Shown in pieces: positions 1-5,226 of a DNA stretch of 8,842 bases. The notes under the pieces are model-generated. The model was not told the DNA's origin and made no database searches. It saw nothing but the letters and a program-made list of their open reading frames with translations. The stretch is taken from contig JAQCHM010000115.1 of NCBI GenBank assembly GCA_027730885.1, positions 1 to 8,842 on the forward strand, given 5' to 3'. Made by a program: the position numbers and the translations under genes. Positions within the stretch are counted from its first letter, which is position 1. Each line of letters opens with the position of its first letter. This stretch comes from Actinomycetota bacterium. Lineage in GTDB: Bacteria; Actinomycetota; Acidimicrobiia; Acidimicrobiales; SZUA-35.

Positions 1-2
1 GA

Positions 3-353
3 CTGCACGAGGTGCCGGTGATGATCCTGCCGTACGTCGACCTGGCGACTTTGGCGGTGACCGATCAGTTCCTCGATCGCACCAGCATCGTCGGCGGCGG
101 TTCGCTCTACACCTTCGTACAGAACCTCCTGCTGGCCGGGACCCACGAAGGCCTCGGCTCCTCGCTCACTACCCTCGTCGCAGCAGAACAGCCGTCGATG
201 GACGAACTGCTTGGCGTTCCAGCAGGCTTCGCCCTCGGCGCGCTCCTCGCCTTCGGCTGGCCCCAGCCCGACAAGCAGTACACCAAGCTCTCGCGTAAGC
301 CGGTCGAGGAGATCGCCTTTCGCGACCGGTGGGACGAACCGTTCAGCAACTGA
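3..353 (+). CDS. Nitroreductase-family protein, 3' part (5' end outside window)
   Basis: The reading frame is open from base 3 and ends at TGA 351-353, giving the last ~116 residues of a protein that begins upstream. The visible part fits the C-terminal half of the FMN-dependent nitroreductase fold. A pre-core stretch (HEVPVMILPYVD) comes first, then the conserved helix with YTFVQNLLLAGTHEGLGSS, where family members have a 'QNLLLAA..LGLG' signature lining the flavin pocket and dimer interface. Next is LGVPAGFALGALLAFGWP (family 'lglP....alvalGyP'), and the end is RKPVEEIAFRDRW (family 'RkPleeivh.drw'). Such enzymes reduce nitro, quinone or enone substrates with NAD(P)H in the cytoplasm. The substrate cannot be read from this fragment. 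It lies 58 bases upstream of an HxlR regulator on the same strand, and HxlR proteins often control oxidoreductases. The GTG at base 12 is probably internal rather than a start, since the family is about twice this length. Confidence 0.85.
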   Translation: MHEVPVMILPYVDLATLAVTDQFLDRTSIVGGGSLYTFVQNLLLAGTHEGLGSSLTTLVAAEQPSMDELLGVPAGFALGALLAFGWPQPDKQYTKLSRKPVEEIAFRDRWDEPFSN

Positions 354-366
354 ACCGTCGATCCGA

Positions 367-395
367 CGAGTGGGTTGCAAAGTTAAACCCACTCG
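367..395. promoter_or_regulatory. Perfect 10-bp inverted repeat upstream of the HxlR gene; candidate operator, alternatively terminator
   Basis: Left arm CGAGTGGGTT (367-376), nine-base spacer GCAAAGTTA, right arm AACCCACTCG (386-395); all ten arm positions pair. Arm centres are 19 bp apart, close to two helical turns, as expected for a homodimeric winged-helix protein. The left arm overlaps the candidate -35 and the right arm stops just before the candidate -10. HxlR-family regulators bind such dyads as dimers and often regulate themselves, so an autoregulatory operator is the preferred reading. As RNA the same dyad would form a 10-bp stem starting 13 bases after the nitroreductase stop, followed by the mildly T-rich ATTATCTT, so it could instead, or also, end that transcript. 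Being an operator and being a terminator are both inferences; the dyad itself is seen directly. Confidence 0.6.
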
Positions 396-403
396 ATTAT
401 CTT
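375..403 (+). promoter_or_regulatory. Candidate promoter for the HxlR-fbiC unit
   Basis: A -35-like TTGCAA (375-380) is separated by 17 bases from a -10-like TATCTT (398-403). Each matches the sigma70-type consensus at about four of six positions. Transcription would begin around 410-412, at or beside the GTG chosen as the HxlR start, implying a leaderless or nearly leaderless mRNA, which is common in actinobacteria. The -35 lies within the inverted repeat at 367-395. Supported only by eye. Confidence 0.4.
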
Positions 404-411
404 GCACGACG

Positions 412-873
412 GTGGTACGCGAATCGACAGCCGGCCTCGATCATTGTTCGATCGCAGCGACGCTCGCCGTCATCGGCGACCGGTGGACCGTGCTCATACT
501 CCGCGACGTCTTTCGCGGCGTCCACCGATTCTCCGACCTCCAGGAGAATCTCGGCATCGCCAAGAACCTGTTGAGTCACCGACTTGCCCGACTGGTAGAC
601 GCCGGGGTGCTCGACAAGGTCCTCTATCAGGACCGCCCAATCCGTTTCGAGTACCGACTCACCGACAAAGGCCGCGACCTGTCGCCGTCACTCATCGCCC
701 TCATGGGCTGGGGCGATCGGTGGATGGCCGCCGGTGAGCCACCCACGGTGCTCGTCCACGATCGCTGCGGTACTCCGCTCGCACAGCGGGTCGAATGCCC
801 CGCTTGCAACGAAGACATCACACCCACCCATATCCGGAGCCGACGTGGTCCCGGCCGAGAGGAATCCCTGTGA
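412..873 (+). CDS. HxlR-family winged-helix transcriptional regulator
   Basis: This is a cytoplasmic DNA-binding regulator of 153 residues with GTG start 412. The HxlR winged helix spans about residues 12-105: a leading Cys at 12 (LDHCSIAATL), then VIGDRWTVLILRDVF, then the recognition region RFSDLQENLGIAKNLLSHRL, then the wing FEYRLTDKGRDL. The family's conserved N-terminal Cys, which senses electrophiles or oxidants in characterised members, is present. A short C-terminal tail carries H116, C119, C129 and C132 (RCGTPL...ECPAC), a possible metal-binding knuckle often seen in actinobacterial members. The open frame extends to 211, but upstream codons overlap the nitroreductase and do not look like HxlR. 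GTG 412 puts the usual ~11 residues before the Cys and sits just behind a -10-like hexamer. GTG 370 is a weaker alternative. The stop overlaps the fbiC start, which suggests the regulator controls fbiC and itself. Confidence 0.9.
   Translation: MVRESTAGLDHCSIAATLAVIGDRWTVLILRDVFRGVHRFSDLQENLGIAKNLLSHRLARLVDAGVLDKVLYQDRPIRFEYRLTDKGRDLSPSLIALMGWGDRWMAAGEPPTVLVHDRCGTPLAQRVECPACNEDITPTHIRSRRGPGREESL
857..863 (+). promoter_or_regulatory. Ribosome binding site fixing the fbiC start
   Basis: GAGAGGA lies inside the end of the HxlR gene, six bases before GTG 870. It supports the GTG overlapping the HxlR stop as the fbiC start, rather than the earlier in-frame codon at 795, which has no comparable site. 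Confidence 0.65.
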
Positions 874-3281
874 GCCTCACCGTTCCCACTCCCCGACTGG
901 ACGAACTCGCCGGCCTGTCGACCACAGAGCTCATCGAGCGTGCGGCCGCCATCCGAGACGCCGCGTTCGGGACGAGGGTGACCTACTCGCCGAAGGTCTT
1001 CATTCCATTGACGATGTTGTGCAGGGATCAGTGCGGTTACTGCACCTTCGCCCAGCCGCCGGCCCGCCTCGAGTCGCCCTACCTGACACCGGCCGAGGTC
1101 CTGAAGATCGCTCGCCAGGGTGCCAGGGCCGGTTGTCACGAAGCCCTCTTCACGCTGGGCGAACGGCCCGAGCTGCGCTACCCAGCGGCGGCCGAGTGGC
1201 TCGAGGCCAACGGTTACGCCTCGACCATCGACTATCTGGCGGCGATGTGCGAGCTGGTGCTGAAGGAGACCGGCCTGCTGCCCCACGCCAACGCCGGAGC
1301 CCTCTACCCCGATGAGCTGGAAAAGCTACGACGGGTGTCTCCGAGCCAGGGAATGATGATCGAGTCGCTCCGTGACGATCTGGAATGTCACAGGAACGCT
1401 CCCGACAAGGAGCCGGCGCGCCGCCTGGCCTCGCTGGAAGCGGCCGGACAACTGGCGATCCCCTTCACCACCGGGATCCTGGTCGGTATCGGCGAGAACG
1501 AGCAGGATCGGATCGATGCTCTCGAAGCCATCGCCGAGAGCCACCGGGCCCACGGGCACGTGCAGGAGGTCATCGTCCAGAACTTCCTGCCCAAGGCCGG
1601 CACGGCCATGTGGAAGCACGAGGCCTGCCCGGACGATGCCTACCTTCGGGCCATCGCCCTAGCTCGCATCATCCTGCCCGATGACATCCACCTCCAGGCT
1701 CCGCCGAATCTCTCCGACGACTTCGGCGTCCTTCTCGATGCCGGCATCGACGACTGGGGTGGTGTCTCGCCCATCACCGCGGACCACGTCAACCCTGAAC
1801 GCCCTTGGCCTGCGCTCGATCGACTCCGTGAGGTCACCGAGTCCAAGGGCTTCGTCCTGGCCCCGCGGCTGACCATCTATCCCGAGTTCGCCCGCACGGC
1901 CAACGGACTGTTGCCGCGGCGGTCGCCTCGTGGCCACACCGACTGGGTGCACCCGGAGCTGCGGTTCAACGTGCTCGATCGTTCCGAGTCCGACGGCATG
2001 GCTCGCGATGATCCCGGAGCGATGTTCCCCGAGAGGGCCGAGTTCGTGAAGCAGGGCGACGACGGCGCCGACGTGATCCTCATTGGCGACCGCTCGACCC
2101 AGTGGTATTCGGGCGCTCCGGTCGATCCGCCCGATCTCATCTCCGACGACCGCCCCGTGCGCGGCGTGGTGGCCGAGGTCATCGCAGGCGTGCGTGCCGG
2201 GCAGGAAGCCGGTGCAGAGCAGCTTCTTGCTCTGTTCCGAGCCCGCGGCCCCGAGGTTGCGGCCGTCGCCCGCCTGGCCGACGAGCTGCGCAAGGAGATC
2301 TCCGGTGATGACGTGACCTACGTCGTGAACCGCAACATCAACTACACGAATGTGTGCACCTTCAAGTGCCGCTTCTGCGGATTCTCCAAAGGCCCGTTGA
2401 GTCTCAACCTGCGGGGCAAGCCGTACCTGCTGACATTGGAGGAGATGCAGCGCCGGGTGATCGAGGCCGCCGAGCGCGGGGCGACCGAGGTCTGCCTGCA
2501 AGGGGGCATCCACCCGGACTTCGACGGCGATTACTACATCGACGTTGCCCGCGCGGTGAAGGAAGCCGTGCCCGAGATGCACATCCACGGCTTCACGGCC
2601 CTGGAGGTCACCGAAGGTGCTCGCCGGTTGGGCGAACCTCTCGACCAGTACCTCGTGCGTTGTATGGAGGCCGGCCTCCGGTCACTTCCGGGGACCGCGG
2701 CCGAGATCCTCAGCGATGACGTCCGCATGCTCTTGTGCCCGGACAAGATCACGTCGGGGCAGTGGCTCGAGGCACACCGCGTTGCCCACTCGGTAGGTCT
2801 GCGGTCGAACGTGACCATGATGTTCGGGGCGATCGAGCACCCGTATCACTGGGTCAAGCACTTCATCGCCACCCGGGAGTTGCAGGCCGAGACCGGCGGA
2901 TTCACCGAGTTCGTCGGCTTGCCGTTCGTCCACATGGCTTCGCCCATCTACCTCCAACGAAAGGCCCACCGCGGCCCGACGTTCCGAGAGAACTTGCTCG
3001 TGCACGCCATCGCCCGCATCGCCTACCGGGGCTACATCGACAATATCCAGTCCGGCTGGGTCAAGATCGGGACCGAGAGCGTCAAGCAGTTGCTCCAGGC
3101 CGGTTGCAACGACATCGGCGGCACCTTGATGGACGAGAACATCAGCAGAGCCGCCGGGGCCGCCCACGGCACCGCCTTGACGCCCGAGGACTTCCGACGT
3201 GAGTTCGAGCCTCTCGGGCGACGCCTTGTCGAGCGCACCACGCTCTACGGACGACCCGACCGGTCCACTGCCTCGGCATGA
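870..3281 (+). CDS. fbiC: Bifunctional FO synthase FbiC (CofG-CofH fusion, radical SAM)
   Basis: This enzyme makes FO (7,8-didemethyl-8-hydroxy-5-deazariboflavin), the chromophore of coenzyme F420, from 5-amino-6-ribitylaminouracil and tyrosine using two radical SAM domains. From GTG 870 it has 803 residues, a little shorter than the roughly 850 I recall for the mycobacterial protein, mainly at the N terminus. The CofG-like half has its [4Fe-4S] motif CRDQCGYC at C51, C55 and C58, followed by GCHEALFTLGERPE, LLPHANAG and DDWGGVSPITADHVNPERPW. It runs to about residue 335, with a variable linker to about 475. The CofH-like half opens with NRNINYTNVC and has Cys at 496, 500 and 503, then GATEVCLQGGIHP, LPGTAAEIL, GGFTEFVGLPFVHM and GGTLMDENISR. 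After the CofH cluster it reads GFSKGPLSLNLRGKPYLLT, somewhat longer than the mycobacterial segment as I remember it. Both clusters are intact, so full function is expected. The start overlaps the HxlR stop (GTGA), and the stop overlaps the next gene's ATG (ATGA). Confidence 0.97.
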   Translation: MSLTVPTPRLDELAGLSTTELIERAAAIRDAAFGTRVTYSPKVFIPLTMLCRDQCGYCTFAQPPARLESPYLTPAEVLKIARQGARAGCHEALFTLGERPELRYPAAAEWLEANGYASTIDYLAAMCELVLKETGLLPHANAGALYPDELEKLRRVSPSQGMMIESLRDDLECHRNAPDKEPARRLASLEAAGQLAIPFTTGILVGIGENEQDRIDALEAIAESHRAHGHVQEVIVQNFLPKAGTAMWKHEACPDDAYLRAIALARIILPDDIHLQAPPNLSDDFGVLLDAGIDDWGGVSPITADHVNPERPWPALDRLREVTESKGFVLAPRLTIYPEFARTANGLLPRRSPRGHTDWVHPELRFNVLDRSESDGMARDDPGAMFPERAEFVKQGDDGADVILIGDRSTQWYSGAPVDPPDLISDDRPVRGVVAEVIAGVRAGQEAGAEQLLALFRARGPEVAAVARLADELRKEISGDDVTYVVNRNINYTNVCTFKCRFCGFSKGPLSLNLRGKPYLLTLEEMQRRVIEAAERGATEVCLQGGIHPDFDGDYYIDVARAVKEAVPEMHIHGFTALEVTEGARRLGEPLDQYLVRCMEAGLRSLPGTAAEILSDDVRMLLCPDKITSGQWLEAHRVAHSVGLRSNVTMMFGAIEHPYHWVKHFIATRELQAETGGFTEFVGLPFVHMASPIYLQRKAHRGPTFRENLLVHAIARIAYRGYIDNIQSGWVKIGTESVKQLLQAGCNDIGGTLMDENISRAAGAAHGTALTPEDFRREFEPLGRRLVERTTLYGRPDRSTASA

Positions 3282-4417
3282 CCGCACCAAGGGCGAGGAA
3301 CACTTTCGGCGATGCCGAGGTCGACCGCCTGCTGAGTGAGGTACTTGGCTCGGTCGGTGCCGACGCCAACGACGATCTCGTCCGGCGCCTCCTCGTCACC
3401 GCGCTCTACATGGACGCCGACGACGTCGACCGGCTCGAGCTGAAGATCGCCTCCCAGGCCCTGGTCGAGATGCACAATGCGTGGCGAGTCTTCTCGCCCT
3501 ACCGGGATCGGACGAAGGTGACCGTCTTCGGGTCGGCTCGTACGGCGACCGATCATCCGGCCTACCGCCTGGCGCACGAGTTCGCCAGCCGCATCGCCGA
3601 ACGCGGTTGGATGATCATCAGCGGGGCCGGGCCCGGGATCATGACCGCAGCCGTCGAAGGGGCCGGGGTCCACAACTCCCTCGGTGTCAACATCGTCCTG
3701 CCGGCCGAGCAGAAGGCGACGCCTCTCCTCGACGGCGACCCGAAGCTGGCCACGTTCCGCTACTTCTTCACCCGCAAGCTCTTCTTCATGAAGGAGAGCG
3801 ACGCTTTCGTGCTGCTTCCCGGCGGTTTCGGCACGCTGGACGAGACCTTTGAACTCCTCACGCTGGTACAGACCGGCAAGAGCTACCCGACGCCGATCGT
3901 GCTGCTCGATCCTCCCGGCTCGTGCTACTGGCAGACATGGCTCGACTTCGTCGAGCAGGGCCTCCACGCCGACGGATTGATCAGCGAGGCCGATCTCGGC
4001 CTGTACCTGCACACCCACGATGTCGACGAAGCGGCCCACTACATCTGCCACTTCTACTCGACGTTCCACTCGATCCGCTTCGTCGGGCAGCGGTTGGTCC
4101 TGCGATTAGCGCGGCCCCTCGAAGCCGGCCACCTCGACACGCTGACCGACGAGTTCTCCGACATCATCGTCTCGGGCTCGATCGAGTCGATCGAGGCGAC
4201 AGAGGCCGAGCAGCGTGACGACGACTGCGTCGACCTGCCCCGCGTGGCGTTCAGATTCAACGGTCAGTCCTTCGCACGACTGCACGCGATGATTCGTCGC
4301 ATCAACGATCTTGGCCTGGCGTCAATGCCCGCGTCCGAACAGGTCGCCCTGCCGCCGGTGCAGCATCCGCTCCATGACCTCGAACCCGAGCCCGATAAAA
4401 CACCAGCCGGAGGCTGA
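3278..4417 (+). CDS. Large LOG-family (TIGR00730-like) Rossmann-fold protein
   Basis: This 379-residue cytoplasmic protein has the core of the LOG/'lysine decarboxylase-like' family, whose studied members are nucleotide 5'-monophosphate phosphoribohydrolases (cytokinin activation or nucleotide salvage). The core covers about residues 78-255: VFGSART (83-89), ISGAGPGIM (114-122), FTRKLFFM (164-171, with the family Arg-Lys) and the signature PGGFGTLDE (181-189), whose Glu is catalytic in studied LOGs. Standard LOG proteins are about 190 residues. This one adds about 75 residues in front and about 120 behind (with RPLEAGHLDTL, FSDIIVSGSIE and LPRVAFRFNGQ), which could be a regulatory or oligomerisation domain. 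It does not look like the differently built large E. coli enzyme PpnN. The start is ATG 3278, overlapping the fbiC stop as ATGA. No clear ribosome site precedes it, so translation probably depends on coupling to fbiC. Its substrate and link to F420 are unknown. Confidence 0.9.
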   Translation: MTAPRARNTFGDAEVDRLLSEVLGSVGADANDDLVRRLLVTALYMDADDVDRLELKIASQALVEMHNAWRVFSPYRDRTKVTVFGSARTATDHPAYRLAHEFASRIAERGWMIISGAGPGIMTAAVEGAGVHNSLGVNIVLPAEQKATPLLDGDPKLATFRYFFTRKLFFMKESDAFVLLPGGFGTLDETFELLTLVQTGKSYPTPIVLLDPPGSCYWQTWLDFVEQGLHADGLISEADLGLYLHTHDVDEAAHYICHFYSTFHSIRFVGQRLVLRLARPLEAGHLDTLTDEFSDIIVSGSIESIEATEAEQRDDDCVDLPRVAFRFNGQSFARLHAMIRRINDLGLASMPASEQVALPPVQHPLHDLEPEPDKTPAGG

Positions 4418-4424
4418 CGCAGGC

Positions 4425-4430
4425 TACTGT
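4425..4430 (+). promoter_or_regulatory. Possible -10 element of a leaderless internal promoter
   Basis: TACTGT fits the TANNNT -10 pattern and lies seven bases before GTG 4438, the same geometry as TATCTT before GTG 412. No convincing -35 is present, and no good ribosome binding site precedes GTG 4438. It could give the cysteine-rich gene and the ClC gene their own transcript. TANNNT is short and may occur by chance. Confidence 0.25.
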
Positions 4431-4437
4431 CGTTCCA

Positions 4438-5226
4438 GTGCTGATCGGCCCAGAGCCTCCCCCGCCCTCGACCTCCCTGCGAGCGACCATCCCGCCGGGA
4501 ACCCATCCTGCGGCCTTTCCCCCCGCCGATGGTCATCGATGGGTGTCCCTCACCGACGCGGTCGGTGACGTGTGGCTTTTCGACGTCGACTTCCTACTCT
4601 CGGGTTATCAGTGCATCTATGGTCAAGGATGCCCGTCGATCGGGACCCAACCCGATCCGGCCGAGGCCTTGGGCTGTTGCATACACGGTGCCCATTTCGT
4701 CGATACCGATGACCGCGTGGAGACAGCAGCCGCGGCCGCATTGCTGACCGACGAGAACTGGCAGTTTCGACGTCGGGCACGTCGGGCTGGTGGGCCCTTC
4801 AAGCAGGACCGGGCCGGCGGCTGGGCGAGCCGTCGCACCGAGGGCGCTTGCATCTTCCTCAATCGGGCGGGCTTTCCCGGCGGTAGCGGATGCGCGTTGC
4901 ATCGCGGTGCGTTGGAGGCAGGAAAGCGTCCGCTCGACTGGAAGCCGGATGTCTGCTGGCAGGTTCCGATCCGCCTCGACATCCACAGCAGTGAGCACGG
5001 CAACGACACCGTGTTCGTGCGGGCGTGGGAGCGCCGCCACTGGGGTCCGGGCGGCGAAGAATTCCACTGGTGGTGTATCGAGGCCCCCGAAGCCCACACT
5101 GCGCCCGAGCCCGTGTACCTGACCAGTCGGGACGAACTGATCGAACTGGTCGGTCCCGATCTCTATGCACGACTGGTCGATGCCCTGACCACGATCGAGC
5201 GGGAGACGCCGGTCATCCTCCGATGA
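4438..5226 (+). CDS. Uncharacterised cysteine-rich, probably metal-binding protein (resembles DUF3109/YkgJ-type)
   Basis: 262 residues from GTG 4438, with no signal peptide or membrane segment. There are eight cysteines: C59, C65, C80, C81, C138, C152, C173 and C213. They occur in motifs YQCIYGQGC, GCCIHGAHF (80-81 with His 84 and 87), GACIFLNRAGFPGGSGCALH, LDWKPDVCWQVPIRL and HWWCIEAPEA. The order 'CC-hG ... C.F....g..CaLh.a...G....KP..C...PiR' resembles the pattern I remember for DUF3109 and the wider YkgJ-like group, thought to bind zinc or an iron-sulfur cluster. That assignment is by memory, and no biochemical role is known to me. Start choice is uncertain: the first 35 residues are proline-rich (PEPPPP, IPPG), and GTG 4543 would give 227 residues with all cysteines retained. 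It begins 20 bases after the LOG gene, and its stop overlaps the ClC ATG (ATGA), so it is probably translated together with ClC. Confidence 0.85.
   Translation: MLIGPEPPPPSTSLRATIPPGTHPAAFPPADGHRWVSLTDAVGDVWLFDVDFLLSGYQCIYGQGCPSIGTQPDPAEALGCCIHGAHFVDTDDRVETAAAAALLTDENWQFRRRARRAGGPFKQDRAGGWASRRTEGACIFLNRAGFPGGSGCALHRGALEAGKRPLDWKPDVCWQVPIRLDIHSSEHGNDTVFVRAWERRHWGPGGEEFHWWCIEAPEAHTAPEPVYLTSRDELIELVGPDLYARLVDALTTIERETPVILR

Noticed and set aside
211..411. N-terminal extension of the HxlR frame
   Set aside because: The extra residues (Ser/Arg/Pro-rich) are the out-of-frame reading of the nitroreductase gene and do not fit the HxlR family.
795..869. Earlier in-frame start for fbiC
   Set aside because: It would overlap the HxlR gene by about 80 bases and add residues unlike FbiC. 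GTG 870 has a well-spaced GAGAGGA and a GTGA overlap.
1659..2588. 309-residue open frame on the minus strand opposite fbiC
   Set aside because: It lies wholly within the well-supported fbiC gene. High GC content commonly creates long antisense open frames, and the product shows no recognisable family motif.
3245..4069. 274-residue minus-strand open frame opposite the LOG gene
   Set aside because: Shadow of a gene with clear conserved motifs. No ribosome site or family resemblance was seen for the antisense product.
4404..4416. CAGCC-GGA-GGCTG hairpin at the end of the LOG gene as a terminator
   Set aside because: The stem is only five base pairs and no T-run follows. The next gene starts 20 bases later, so it is more likely a chance structure.
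5025..5222. N-terminal extension of the ClC frame
   Set aside because: It overlaps the cysteine-rich gene in another frame and is Arg/Gly-rich without membrane character. ATG 5223 gives a normal ClC N terminus.
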